The translations under genes were made by a program, and so were the position numbers. Under the pieces are notes generated by a model. It was given only the letters and a program-made list of their open reading frames with translations. It had not been told where the DNA came from and searched no databases. DNA of 64,000 nt from Paracoccus limosus. GTDB taxonomy: Bacteria; Pseudomonadota; Alphaproteobacteria; Rhodobacterales; Rhodobacteraceae. This document shows, piece by piece, positions 24,109 through 32,939 of this stretch (the stretch's first letter is position 1; each line of letters opens with the position of its first letter). The DNA lies in NCBI RefSeq assembly GCF_009711185.1, contig NZ_WMIF01000013.1, positions 1-64,000 of the forward strand. Reading direction: 5' to 3'.

Positions 24109-25653
24109 CTAGTCGATCGGCAGCGCCACGAAACGCGGCTCGCCGGCGCGGCGCACCAGCATCAGGACGGACTTGCGCCCGCCCTTGCGGGCCTCGGCGA
24201 TGCGCGCTTCCAGATCGGCAAGACTGGTCACCGGCTGTTGCCCGGCCTCGGTAATGACATCGCCCGGTTGCAGCCCCTTGTCAGCGGCAGCGCCTTCGGG
24301 ATCGACCTCTTGCACCACCAGCCCCTGCATCTCGCGCGAGACGCCGATCTCGGCGGCGACATCGGGGGTCAGCGGCGCCACGGTCATGCCCATCAGCTGG
24401 CTGGTCGATTGCGCGCCGCTGTCATTGCCGGCCGGATTGGTGCCGGTGCCTTCGGCCAGCTCGCGCCGACCCAGCGTGATCTTCAGATCGACCGGCTTGC
24501 CCTCGCGTTGCACCACGACATCCACGGCCTCGCCCACCGGGGCATCGGCCACGCGGCGCACCAGATCGCGCGGGTCCTTGACGTCTCCGCCGGCAAAGCT
24601 GGTGATGACATCGCCCGCCTTCATGCCGGCATCCGCCGCCGGTCCGGTCGGAACATCGGTCACCATCGCGCCCTTGGCATCGGCCAGACCCAGCGAATCG
24701 GCGATGTCCTGCGTCACCGGCTGGATCTTGACGCCCAGCCAGCCGCGCCGGGTCTCGCCATATGCCTCAAGCTGATCGACCACCTTGGAAACCACATTCG
24801 AGGCCATCGAGAAACCGATGCCGATCGAGCCACCGTTGGGCGACAGGATCGCGGTGTTCACGCCGATCACCTCGCCATCCATGTTGAAAAGCGGCCCGCC
24901 CGAATTGCCCCGGTTGATCGCGGCATCGGTCTGGATGAAATCGTCATAGGTGCCCGAAAGCGCACGGTTGCGCGCCGAGACGATCCCGGTCGTGGCCGAG
25001 AAGCCCTGCCCCAGCGGGTTCCCCAGCGCCAGCACCCAGTCGCCGACGCGCGACTTGTCGCTGTCACCGAATTTGACAAACGGCAGCGGATCCTTGCTGT
25101 CGACCTTCAGCACGGCGATATCGGTCTTGTCGTCCTTGCCCACCACCTTGGCCGGCAGGGTCTTGCCCGAAAAGAACTCGATCTCGATCTGATCGGCGCC
25201 GTCGATGACGTGGTTGTTGGTCACGATCAGCCCGTCGGGCGACACGACAAAGCCCGATCCCAGTGCGTTCGAGCGCTGCTCGGGGGCACCACGGCCAAAG
25301 GGACGCGGGCTGTCGCCCTCGTCATCCTGCGGGGGCATGCCCGGAAAGCCGAAGTCGCGGAACAGGTCGCTGAACGGGCTGCCCTCGGGCAGTTGCGGCC
25401 CGCCGGCCAGCGGCGAGGCGACGGTCGAGGTCGTGGTGATGTTCACCACGGCGGGGCTGACCTGTTCGACCAGATCGGCAAAGCTTTCGGGCATCACCTG
25501 CTGGCTGCGCGCGGCGCTGTCGGGGGCGGCCAGCGGCTGGTTGGCATTGGCCGGCGCGGTGGTCGCGGACTGCTGCGCGACAGCGGGCGACACTGCCATC
25601 AGCAGGGCCAGACCCGAGGCGGTCAGGTAATGGCGGGCGGATAGGTTCTTCAT
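24109..25653 (-). CDS. degP: DegP/DegQ-type periplasmic serine protease (Do family)
   Basis: The 514-residue precursor has a signal peptide (about 1-27, VSPAVAQ), a linker, a trypsin-like domain with the triad His148 (TNNHVI), Asp178 (KTDIAV) and Ser251 (GNSGGP), and two PDZ domains (about residues 290-380 and 410-510). It degrades or chaperones misfolded envelope proteins. The start at 25653 (MKNLSARHYL) is preceded by AGGAGA. A longer in-frame start would hide the signal peptide. No linked two-component or sigmaE gene is present. Confidence 0.95.
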   Translation of the reverse strand: MKNLSARHYLTASGLALLMAVSPAVAQQSATTAPANANQPLAAPDSAARSQQVMPESFADLVEQVSPAVVNITTTSTVASPLAGGPQLPEGSPFSDLFRDFGFPGMPPQDDEGDSPRPFGRGAPEQRSNALGSGFVVSPDGLIVTNNHVIDGADQIEIEFFSGKTLPAKVVGKDDKTDIAVLKVDSKDPLPFVKFGDSDKSRVGDWVLALGNPLGQGFSATTGIVSARNRALSGTYDDFIQTDAAINRGNSGGPLFNMDGEVIGVNTAILSPNGGSIGIGFSMASNVVSKVVDQLEAYGETRRGWLGVKIQPVTQDIADSLGLADAKGAMVTDVPTGPAADAGMKAGDVITSFAGGDVKDPRDLVRRVADAPVGEAVDVVVQREGKPVDLKITLGRRELAEGTGTNPAGNDSGAQSTSQLMGMTVAPLTPDVAAEIGVSREMQGLVVQEVDPEGAAADKGLQPGDVITEAGQQPVTSLADLEARIAEARKGGRKSVLMLVRRAGEPRFVALPID

Positions 25654-25818
25654 GTGGCGTCTCCTTGGGTGCCGCAGAGGCCGTGGCCGCTGGGCAATCT
25701 GCTCAAGTTCAAGGGGATTTCCAAGCCCGTTGCAAATGAACCACGCTCGCAGGGAATGAACTGATCGTGACTTGCGCCGCGCGCCGGGGTCAAGGGCCAA
25801 AACGCCGCAGTTCAGCCC

Positions 25819-27636
25819 CTAGCCCTGATCGCGGTCCGCCAGATCCAGCCATTCCTCTTCGGCGGCGGCCAGCGCCGTCTGACGTTCCGACAAGCCCTCG
25901 CTTGCCTTGGCAAATTTCGCCGGCGCGGTCTGGAACAGGTCGGGCTGGGCCAGAAATTCGGTCAGCTTGCCGATCTCGGCCTCCAGCCGCTCCATGATGC
26001 CCGGCAATGATTCGAGCCGCTTTTTCTCGGTAAAGCTTAGACCCGAGCGGGCCGTAGCAGCCGGGGCCGCATCCGGGCGCGGCTGCGCCGGGGCGCGGGA
26101 CGGCACCTCGACGGGTTCGGGCAGGTCCTGCGGGCGCTGCGCGCGGTAATCCGACCAGCCGCCGGGATAGATGGTGGCGCGGCCGTCGCCCTCCATCGCC
26201 ACGGTGGTGGTGGCGACGCGGTCGATGAAATCGCGGTCGTGGCTGACCAGCAGCACGGTGCCGTCATATTCGCCCAACAGATCCTGCAGCAGGTCCAGCG
26301 TTTCCACGTCCAGATCGTTGGTCGGTTCGTCCAGCACCAACAGATTCGACGGCCTCGCCATGATCCGCGCCAGCAAAAGCCGCGCCTTTTCCCCGCCCGA
26401 AAGGCTGCCCACCGGCGCACGCGCCTGCGCCTCATCGAACAGGAAATCTTTCAGATAGGCGACGACATGGCGCGGATTGCCGCGCACCATCACCTGATCG
26501 GCCCGGCCCGAGACGCGCATCTCGGGATCGCCCGCCAGCGCATCCCACAGGCTGACGGTTTCGTCGATGGCCGAGCGCGCCTGATCGAAGATCGCGATTT
26601 CAAGGTTGGTGCCCAGCTTGATCTCGCCGCTGTCGGGGGGCAGCTCGCCGGTCAGCATCTTGATCAGCGTGGTCTTGCCCGCGCCATTCGGGCCGACAAA
26701 GGCCACGCGGTCGCCGCGCAAGACGCGCAGGTCGAAGGGCCGCAGGATGGTGCGCTCGCCAAAGGTCTTCGAGATGCCCTTGGCGTCGATCACCCGCTTG
26801 CCCGATTGCTGGCCGGCATCCAGCTCCATCGCCGCCGTGCCCTGCCGGCGGATCTGACCGGCGCGTTCCTCGCGCAGTGCGGCCAGCGCGCGCACGCGGC
26901 CCTGATTGCGCTTGCGCCGCGCCGAAATCCCCTCGACCGCCCAACGCGCCTCGGCCTTGATCTTGCGGTCCAGCTTGTGACGGGCCTCATCCTCGGCGGC
27001 CCACAGCGTCTCGCGCCAATCCTCGAAATGTTCAAACCCGCGATCCTGCCGGCGCACCTCGCCCCGGTCGATCCACAGCGTGGCGCGGGTCAGTGCGCGC
27101 AGAAAGGCACGGTCGTGGCTGATCAGCACGAAACCGGCGCGCGTGGTCGAAAGCTGCTCTTCCAGCCAGCCGATGGCCTCGATATCCAGATGGTTCGTCG
27201 GTTCGTCCAGCAGCATCAGCTCGGGCGCCTCGGCCAACAGCCGCGCCAAGGCCGCGCGGCGGCGCTCCCCGCCCGAGGCGGTGGCGACGGCGCGGTCGGG
27301 ATCGAATTTCAGCCCCTCGGCCGCCATCTCGACGCGGTAGCCCTCGGCATCGTCCAGACCGGCGCGGGCGAAATCGCCCAAAGTGGCATAGGCCGACAGG
27401 TCGGGATCCTGCTCCATATAGCCGACCTTGGTGCCAGCCGGGGTGATAACCTCGCCGCTGTCGGGTTCGACCAGCCCGGCCATGACCTTCATCAGCGTGG
27501 ACTTGCCCGAGCCGTTGCGGCCGACCAGCGCCAGCCGGTCGCCCTGCTGGACGGTCATGCTCAGCCCGTCAAAGACGGGGTTGCCGCCAAAGGTCAAAGA
27601 GATATCGGTGAGTTGCAAAAGGGGTGCGCGTGCCAT
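25819..27636 (-). CDS. uup: ABC-F family ATPase Uup
   Basis: The 605-residue soluble protein has two ABC domains and no membrane segment. The first has Walker A GRNGSGKST and the second GPNGAGKTT with signature LSGGEKARLLL; the ABC-F linker lies between them. A C-terminal coiled coil (about residues 525-600, EKKRLESLPGIMERLEAEI) is diagnostic of Uup, which binds DNA or ribosome-associated branched structures and affects transposon excision. The start at 27636 (MARAPLLQ) suits the family; a longer start adds 20 unrelated residues. It is divergent from the DUF2218 gene. Confidence 0.94.
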   Translation of the reverse strand: MARAPLLQLTDISLTFGGNPVFDGLSMTVQQGDRLALVGRNGSGKSTLMKVMAGLVEPDSGEVITPAGTKVGYMEQDPDLSAYATLGDFARAGLDDAEGYRVEMAAEGLKFDPDRAVATASGGERRRAALARLLAEAPELMLLDEPTNHLDIEAIGWLEEQLSTTRAGFVLISHDRAFLRALTRATLWIDRGEVRRQDRGFEHFEDWRETLWAAEDEARHKLDRKIKAEARWAVEGISARRKRNQGRVRALAALREERAGQIRRQGTAAMELDAGQQSGKRVIDAKGISKTFGERTILRPFDLRVLRGDRVAFVGPNGAGKTTLIKMLTGELPPDSGEIKLGTNLEIAIFDQARSAIDETVSLWDALAGDPEMRVSGRADQVMVRGNPRHVVAYLKDFLFDEAQARAPVGSLSGGEKARLLLARIMARPSNLLVLDEPTNDLDVETLDLLQDLLGEYDGTVLLVSHDRDFIDRVATTTVAMEGDGRATIYPGGWSDYRAQRPQDLPEPVEVPSRAPAQPRPDAAPAATARSGLSFTEKKRLESLPGIMERLEAEIGKLTEFLAQPDLFQTAPAKFAKASEGLSERQTALAAAEEEWLDLADRDQG

Positions 27637-27754
27637 GTCCGCCAGATAGGGCGCGGCGCTGGCCGGGTCAACGGGATTGCGGGGCCCGTGCCGCACCCCC
27701 TGCCCGCGCGCGACGATGCTTGCGCAGGCGGTGCCGCGCGCCTACATCCGGTTC

Positions 27755-28048
27755 ATGACAAAAAACATCACCCATTCCACCTGCTCTGTGCCCACCGAAC
27801 ACGGCAGCCGTTATCTGCAGCAGCTCTGCAAGCATTGGGCGCACAAGTTCGAGGTCAGCTTCGACGCCACCCAAGGCCGCATCGCCATGCCAGAGGATCG
27901 CGTGGTCACCCTGACCGCGACTCCTGCGACGCTGCAGATCGCACTGGACGCCCCAGACGATGTGACCGCCCATATGCGCGGCATCGTTGACAGCCATATC
28001 GCCCGCTTTGCCTTCCGCGAGGAGCTGGTCTTCGACTGGCAGCCGTGA
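27755..28048 (+). CDS. DUF2218 domain-containing protein
   Basis: The 97-residue protein (MTKNITHSTC...) has the compact alpha-beta sequence of DUF2218: HGSRYLQQLCKHWAHKFEV, a middle strand with VTLTATPATLQIAL, and RFAFREELVFDWQP at the end. In other bacteria members lie next to iron or siderophore genes, but no such link exists here and the function is unknown. The start at 27755 is preferred to an in-frame start 26 codons upstream, which extends into the divergent uup leader. Confidence 0.82.
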   Translation: MTKNITHSTCSVPTEHGSRYLQQLCKHWAHKFEVSFDATQGRIAMPEDRVVTLTATPATLQIALDAPDDVTAHMRGIVDSHIARFAFREELVFDWQP

Positions 28049-28106
28049 TCCGGTTGCCGCTCCCGCGCGGCCCGGCTAATCTCTGCCGGTCACGAAAGGC
28101 CGGTGG

Positions 28107-29879
28107 ATGAGCGAAGAACAGCACTATCAGGTATTGGCGCGGAAATACCGCCCCGAGACATTCGCCGATCTGGTCGGTCAGGATGCGATGGTGCGCACGC
28201 TGAAGAACGCCTTTGCCGCCGACCGCATCGCGCAGGCCTTCATCATGACGGGGATACGCGGCACCGGCAAAACCACCACCGCCCGTATCATCGCCAAGGG
28301 CCTGAACTGCATCGGCCCGGACGGCACCGGCGGCCCGACGACCGAGCCTTGCGGGGTCTGCGAACATTGCGTCGCAATCAGCGAAGGCCGTCATGTCGAC
28401 GTGATGGAGATGGACGCCGCCTCGCGCACTGGCGTCGGCGACATCCGCGAGATCATCGAATCCGTCCACTACCGAGCCGCCTCGGCGCGCTACAAGATCT
28501 ATATCATCGACGAAGTCCACATGCTGTCGACAAGCGCATTCAACGCGCTGCTAAAGACGCTGGAAGAGCCGCCGCCGCATGTGAAATTCATCTTTGCCAC
28601 CACGGAAATCCGCAAGGTGCCGGTCACGGTGCTTTCGCGCTGCCAGCGCTTCGACCTGCGCCGGATCGAGCCCGAGGTGATGATCGCCCTGCTGCAGAAA
28701 ATCGCCACCCGCGAAGGTGCCCAGATCACCGAGGACGCGCTAGCCCTGATCACCCGCGCCGCCGAAGGCAGTGCGCGCGATGCAACCAGTCTGCTGGATC
28801 AGGCGATCAGCCATGGTGCGGGCGAAACCACCGCGCCGCAGGTCCGCGCCATGCTGGGTCTGGCCGACCGGGGCCGGGTGCTCGACCTCTTCGACATGAT
28901 CCTGCGCGGCGCCGCCGCCGAGGCTTTGGCCGAATTGCAGGCGCAATATGCCGATGGCGCCGATCCGATGGCCGTGCTGCGCGATCTGGCCGAGATCACG
29001 CATTGGGTGTCGATCGTGAAGATCACGCCCGAGGCGATCGAGGACCCGACCATCGGACCGGACGAGCGCGCCCGTGGCGCCCAGATCGCCGAAAAGATCC
29101 CGATGCGCGCCCTGACCCGGCTGTGGCAGATGCTGCTGAAAGCTCTGGAAGAGGTCGGCGCCGCGCCGAACGCGATGATGGCGGCGGAAATGGCGATCAT
29201 CCGCCTGACCCATGTCGCCGACCTTCCCGACCCCGAGGCGCTGATCCGCAAGGTCCAGGCCAGCGCGGCGGCGGGCGAATTCAACCGCAGCGCCGCGCCC
29301 CCCGCCCACCGCAACGAGGCGCCGCGCGCAATCGCCCCCCTCGCGCCCATCGCCGCCCGCCCCGATGGCAGCGCCGCAGCCGTGGCCGTGTCACCCGATG
29401 CCTTAGCGGGCTTTCCCGATTTCGAAAGCGTCATCGAACTGATCCGGCGCATGCGCGACATGAAGCTGCTGCTGGACGTCGAAGACCACCTGCGGCTGGT
29501 GCGCTACGCGCCGGGCCGGATCGACTTCAACCCGACCGACAATGCTCCGCGCGACTTTGCCCAGCGTCTGGCCGAACGGCTGCGCGGCTGGACCGGCGGG
29601 CAACGCTGGGCCGTGGTCGTGGTCTCGGAACCGGGACAGCCGACGATCAGCGAACAGCGCGCCGCGCGCGAGCTTGAAGCCCGCGCTCGCGCCATGGAAA
29701 ACCCGGCCGTGCAGGCAATCTTTGCCGCCTTCCCGCAGGCCAGGATCACCCGCATCCGCCCGGCACCGCAGCCGGTCGCGGTTGAAAAACCCGCGGGCGA
29801 GGATACATCCCCGCATGAGCTGACCGAAGGCCCGGTGGCCGAGGTCGAGGAATGGGACCCTTTCGAGGACGAGGAGTAG
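28107..29879 (+). CDS. dnaX: DNA polymerase III subunit gamma/tau
   Basis: DnaX is the clamp-loader ATPase and organiser of the replicative polymerase. The 590-residue protein shows Walker A GIRGTGKTT at residues 49-57, zinc cysteines at 68, 82, 85 and 88, Walker B and sensor in IIDEVHMLS, and a tau-type C-terminal part. I see no strong slippery heptamer, so production of gamma by frameshifting is not evident. dnaX leads directly into ybaB and recR, the conserved dnaX-ybaB-recR operon. Confidence 0.97.
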   Translation: MSEEQHYQVLARKYRPETFADLVGQDAMVRTLKNAFAADRIAQAFIMTGIRGTGKTTTARIIAKGLNCIGPDGTGGPTTEPCGVCEHCVAISEGRHVDVMEMDAASRTGVGDIREIIESVHYRAASARYKIYIIDEVHMLSTSAFNALLKTLEEPPPHVKFIFATTEIRKVPVTVLSRCQRFDLRRIEPEVMIALLQKIATREGAQITEDALALITRAAEGSARDATSLLDQAISHGAGETTAPQVRAMLGLADRGRVLDLFDMILRGAAAEALAELQAQYADGADPMAVLRDLAEITHWVSIVKITPEAIEDPTIGPDERARGAQIAEKIPMRALTRLWQMLLKALEEVGAAPNAMMAAEMAIIRLTHVADLPDPEALIRKVQASAAAGEFNRSAAPPAHRNEAPRAIAPLAPIAARPDGSAAAVAVSPDALAGFPDFESVIELIRRMRDMKLLLDVEDHLRLVRYAPGRIDFNPTDNAPRDFAQRLAERLRGWTGGQRWAVVVVSEPGQPTISEQRAARELEARARAMENPAVQAIFAAFPQARITRIRPAPQPVAVEKPAGEDTSPHELTEGPVAEVEEWDPFEDEE

Positions 29880-29882
29880 GCA

Positions 29883-30224
29883 ATGTTCAAGGGACTTGGC
29901 GATATGGATCTGTCCAAGATGATGGAAGCCGCGCAGAACATGCAAAGCAAGATGACCGAAATGCAGGACGGGCTGAGCCGCCTGTCGGTCACCGGCGAAT
30001 CCGGCGGTGGTCTGGTCAAGGCCACCGCCAGCGCCAAGGGCGAGCTGACCGGGCTCGACATCGCCCCTTCGATCTTCAAGGCCGAGGACAAGGAAGTGGT
30101 CGAGGACCTGATCCTCGCCGCGATCAAGGACGCGCAGCGCCGTGCGCAAGACAAGGCCGCCGAAGAAATGGCGCGTCTGACCAGCGAACTGGGCCTGCCC
30201 GCCGACATGAAGATGCCGTTCTGA
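29883..30224 (+). CDS. ybaB: YbaB/EbfC family nucleoid-associated protein
   Basis: The 113-residue protein forms a tweezer-like dimer that binds DNA. The sequence has the N-terminal helix ([19 protein letters not shown]), the beta sheet with [16 protein letters not shown], and a C-terminal helix. It starts 3 bp after dnaX and ends 1 bp before recR, so it is co-translated with both. YbaB is usually linked to recombination and replication through this synteny. Confidence 0.95.
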   Translation: MFKGLGDMDLSKMMEAAQNMQSKMTEMQDGLSRLSVTGESGGGLVKATASAKGELTGLDIAPSIFKAEDKEVVEDLILAAIKDAQRRAQDKAAEEMARLTSELGLPADMKMPF

Positions 30225-30225
30225 C

Positions 30226-30825
30226 ATGGCCGCTGGCGGCGATGAGATCGAGACGCTGATCGCCGCCATGGCCCGCCTGCCGGGGCTCGGCCCGCGTTCG
30301 GCACGCCGGATCGTGCTGCAACTGATCCGCAAGCGCGCGGGCCAGATGGCGCAACTGGCGGCGCTGATGGCCAGCGTCGCCGAAAACGCCCGCGAATGTC
30401 TGGTCTGCGGCAATGTCAGCCAGTCCGACATATGCCCGATCTGTGAAAACCCCGCCCGCGCCAGCGGAGAGATCTGCGTCGTGACCGATGTCGCCGACCT
30501 CTGGGCCATGGAACGCGGTCGCGCCTTTGGAGGGCGCTATCATGTGCTGGATGGCAATCTCTCGGCGCTGGACGAGATCGGCCCCGAGGATCTGCGCATC
30601 CCGCAGCTGGTCGAACGCATTGCCGAGGAAAACATCCGCGAGGTGATCCTCGCGCTTTCCGCCACGGTCGAGGGCCAGACCACCGCGCATTACATCGCCG
30701 AGGCGCTGGCCGAGACCGGCGTCACCGTCACCGGCCTCGCGCAAGGCGTGCCGATCGGCGGCGAGCTTGATTATCTTGACGACGGCACCATCACCGCTGC
30801 CCTGCGCGCCCGGCGCAAGTTCTGA
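30226..30825 (+). CDS. recR: Recombination protein RecR
   Basis: RecR works with RecO and RecF to load RecA at gaps. The 199-residue protein has an N-terminal helix-hairpin-helix ([12 protein letters not shown]), a zinc finger ([16 protein letters not shown]), a TOPRIM domain ([13 protein letters not shown]) and the Walker-like C-terminal segment ([15 protein letters not shown]). It is the last gene of the dnaX operon. Repeat B, with a strong GC hairpin, follows 48 bp after the stop. Confidence 0.96.
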   Translation: MAAGGDEIETLIAAMARLPGLGPRSARRIVLQLIRKRAGQMAQLAALMASVAENARECLVCGNVSQSDICPICENPARASGEICVVTDVADLWAMERGRAFGGRYHVLDGNLSALDEIGPEDLRIPQLVERIAEENIREVILALSATVEGQTTAHYIAEALAETGVTVTGLAQGVPIGGELDYLDDGTITAALRARRKF

Positions 30826-30872
30826 AACGCCAAAGGGCGCGGCCCCAAGCCACGCCCCAAGTCATATCTCAT

Positions 30873-30920
30873 TTCTTTCGTGGGAAAATATCCCGGGGGT
30901 GCGGGGGCAGCGCCCCCGCG
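30873..30920 (+). repeat. Intergenic repeat B, copy 1, with terminal hairpin
   Basis: TTCTTTCGTGGGAAAATATC leads into a run of G and the hairpin GCGGGGGC-agc-GCCCCCGC. It lies in the convergent gap between recR and hsp20. A second copy is at 44165-44215 on the other strand; there the hairpin stem differs in sequence but is preserved. Confidence 0.65.
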
Positions 30921-30930
30921 GCCAATGCTC

Positions 30931-31377
30931 TCAGGCGTCCAGTTTCTCGACGGCTTTCATCGGCTTCGCGATCTCGATCCGGCGCGGCTTCAGCGCCTCG
31001 GGGATCTCACGCACCAGTTCGATGTTCAGCATCCCGTCGACATGGCTCGCCCCCTCGACCCGAACGTGATCGGCCAGAGTAAAGCGGCGTTCAAAGGCAC
31101 GGGTGGCGATGCCACGATGCAGGAAGGTGCGGCCCTCATCCTCGCCGGGTTTGCGGCCCGAGACGATGACGGCGCCATCCTTGACCTCGACGGTCAGGTC
31201 ATCGGCGCCAAAGCCTGCAACGGCGATGGCGATGCGATAGGCATTCTCGCCGGTCTTTTCGATATTATAGGGCGGGTAGCTGGCGATGTCGGCCGAGAGG
31301 GCACGGTCCATCACATCGGCCATGCGATCGAAACCGACCGAGGCACGATAAAGCGGGGTAAGGTCAAAATTGCGCAT
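30931..31377 (-). CDS. Small heat-shock protein, Hsp20/IbpA type
   Basis: The 148-residue protein is a holdase that binds unfolding proteins. It begins MRNFDLTPLYRASVGFDR, as in IbpA, and has an alpha-crystallin domain (about 35-130) with YRIAIAVAGF and a C-terminal extension. The start at 31377 is supported by AAGGA seven bases upstream; an ATG five codons earlier would overlap that site. The leader carries a heat-shock-sigma-like promoter and a ROSE-like fold, suggesting both transcriptional and RNA-thermometer control. Confidence 0.93.
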   Translation of the reverse strand: MRNFDLTPLYRASVGFDRMADVMDRALSADIASYPPYNIEKTGENAYRIAIAVAGFGADDLTVEVKDGAVIVSGRKPGEDEGRTFLHRGIATRAFERRFTLADHVRVEGASHVDGMLNIELVREIPEALKPRRIEIAKPMKAVEKLDA

Positions 31378-31460
31378 TTTCGCATCCTTCATCCAAGCGA
31401 TACAAAGGCTTGCCCCCCATTGGGGCGGGCAGGTCCGTCGGCGCCCTTGGGCCGTCCGAC
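31378..31460 (-). promoter_or_regulatory. ROSE-like RNA thermometer candidate in the hsp20 leader
   Basis: The roughly 80-nt leader folds into successive hairpins: GTCGG/CCGAC, then TGCCC-gCCCC-aat-GGGG-gGGCA. A 3' hairpin follows in which TCGCT (31400-31396) faces the Shine-Dalgarno AAGGA (31389-31385). U[U/C]GCU opposite the Shine-Dalgarno is the conserved core of ROSE elements of rhizobial small heat-shock genes. The assignment is by pattern only. Confidence 0.5.
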
Positions 31461-31465
31461 AGGGA

Positions 31466-31496
31466 TTAGCTGGGATGTGATGCGGGGCTTTTCAAG
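31466..31496 (-). promoter_or_regulatory. RpoH (sigma32)-type promoter of hsp20
   Basis: On the minus strand CTTGAAA (31496-31490) and CCCAGCTAA (31474-31466) are 15 bp apart, matching the heat-shock consensus CTTGAAA-N11-16-CCCATnT well in the -35 and partly in the -10. Confidence 0.55.
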
Positions 31497-31530
31497 GCCC
31501 CGGCCGGCGCGCTGCTGGCGGGCTTGGCAT

Positions 31531-31551
31531 GGGTATTTGGAAAATGGTGAA
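31531..31551 (+). repeat. Intergenic repeat A, copy 3
   Basis: GGGTATTTGGAAA followed by ATGGTGAA ends 5 bp before the glcF stop codon's outer edge and is identical to copy 2. Confidence 0.75.
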
Positions 31552-31556
31552 GGTGC

Positions 31557-32939
31557 TCAGGCCGTGAGTGCGCGGGGTTTCGGGCCTCCGGTCGCCCAGT
31601 CGAGCAGTTCCACAGTATGGACCACCGGCAGGCCGGTGCCCGCGCCGATCTGCATCATACAGCCGATATTGCCGGCGGCGATGACTTCGGGCGTGGTGGC
31701 CTCCAGCGTGGCGACCTTGCGTCTGCGGAGTTCGCCCGAGAGTTCTGGTTGCAGCAGGTTGTAGGTGCCGGCCGAGCCGCAGCAAAGATGCGGGTTCTCT
31801 GGTTCCACGATGTGGAAACCGGCCTGTATCAGCAGGGTCTTGGGCGCCGAGCGGATCTGTTGGCCGTGTTGCAGCGAGCAGGCCGAATGATAGGCGACGC
31901 GCAGGCCCTGTCCGCCTTCGCGCGCGGGGCGCAGGCCGGAGGTTGGGGGCGCGGCCGCGTGGCCGAGGTCGGGGAAATGCGGGGCTTCGTCGCGCAGCGC
32001 GCCCGGCTCTCGCCCGGTGGGCAGGCCATGGGTTTCCAGAAATACGGTCACGTCGCGGGCAAGGCGGGCGATCCGTTCGGCCTGCGGCTGCATCGGGTCG
32101 CCGGCAAAGATCTTGCCATAATCCTTGAGCGTGGTGCCGCAGCCCGAGGTATTGACGATGATCGCGTCCAGCGGCGTCCGGGCGTCGATGTCCTGAAACT
32201 GGCGGATGGTGGCGCGGGCGGAATGCAGGGCCTGTTCCTCGCGCCCCATGTGATGGGTCAGCGCGCCGCAGCAGCCAAAGCCTTGCGGGATCACCACCTC
32301 GCAGCCGGCGCGGCGCAAGAGGCGGATGGTGGCGTCGTTGATGTCAGTGTTCAGCGCCCGTTGCGCGCAGCCGGGCATCAGGGCCACCCGCGCGCGTCTG
32401 TGCCCATGGGGGGCAAAGATATGTCCGCGGTCCGAGGGGCTGGCGGGCGGGATGTGCTGCGGCGCCATGTCAAGCATGGCGCGCAACCGGGGGTCGGGCA
32501 GCAACCGGGCAAAGGGCCGTGCCAGCCGCGCCGCATGCAGGGCCAGCCGGAACCGCCGGTGATGCGGCAGGATCTGCGCCAGCATCCAGCGCAGCGCCCG
32601 GTCGCGCCAAGGCCGGCGATAGGTCTTTTCGACATGGATGCGGGCGTGGTCGATCAGATGCATATAGTCCACGCCCGAGGGGCAGGTGGTCATGCACGAC
32701 AGGCAGGACAGGCAGCGGTCCAGATGCTTGACCGTCTTTTCATCGGCGTCGCGGCCGCTTTCCAGCATGTCCTTGATCAGGTAGATCCGCCCGCGCGGGC
32801 TGTCGAGTTCATCGCCCAGCACCTGATAGGTCGGGCAGGTGGCGGTGCAAAAGCCGCAATGCACGCAGGCGCGCAGGATCTTGTTCGAGCGCGCGACCAG
32901 CGGGTCTTTCAGCTGCTCATCTGTGAAATTTGTCTGCAT
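31557..32939 (-). CDS. glcF: Glycolate oxidase iron-sulfur subunit
   Basis: GlcF passes electrons from the GlcD flavin towards the membrane. The 460-residue protein has two [4Fe-4S] motifs, the first with cysteines at residues 25, 28, 31 and 35, the second CLSCLSCMTTCP. Two CCG domains follow with GCCGALTHHMG and CCGSAGTYN. The start at 32939 (MQTNFTDEQL) lies inside the 3' end of glcE (31-bp overlap), so translation is coupled. It is the last gene of ydcH-glcD-glcE-glcF. Confidence 0.95.
   Translation of the reverse strand: MQTNFTDEQLKDPLVARSNKILRACVHCGFCTATCPTYQVLGDELDSPRGRIYLIKDMLESGRDADEKTVKHLDRCLSCLSCMTTCPSGVDYMHLIDHARIHVEKTYRRPWRDRALRWMLAQILPHHRRFRLALHAARLARPFARLLPDPRLRAMLDMAPQHIPPASPSDRGHIFAPHGHRRARVALMPGCAQRALNTDINDATIRLLRRAGCEVVIPQGFGCCGALTHHMGREEQALHSARATIRQFQDIDARTPLDAIIVNTSGCGTTLKDYGKIFAGDPMQPQAERIARLARDVTVFLETHGLPTGREPGALRDEAPHFPDLGHAAAPPTSGLRPAREGGQGLRVAYHSACSLQHGQQIRSAPKTLLIQAGFHIVEPENPHLCCGSAGTYNLLQPELSGELRRRKVATLEATTPEVIAAGNIGCMMQIGAGTGLPVVHTVELLDWATGGPKPRALTA

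Noticed and set aside
26239..27990. Open frame of 583 codons opposite uup
   Set aside because: It is antisense to a complete ABC-F gene and has no recognisable domain.
28049..28106. SRP RNA gene (ffs) upstream of dnaX
   Set aside because: Only 58 bp are available and the conserved GNRA-tetraloop hairpin is missing.
28103..29677. Overlapping +1 frame inside dnaX, considered as a frameshift product
   Set aside because: No slippery heptamer with a stimulatory hairpin was seen, and the frame has an Arg-rich shadow composition.
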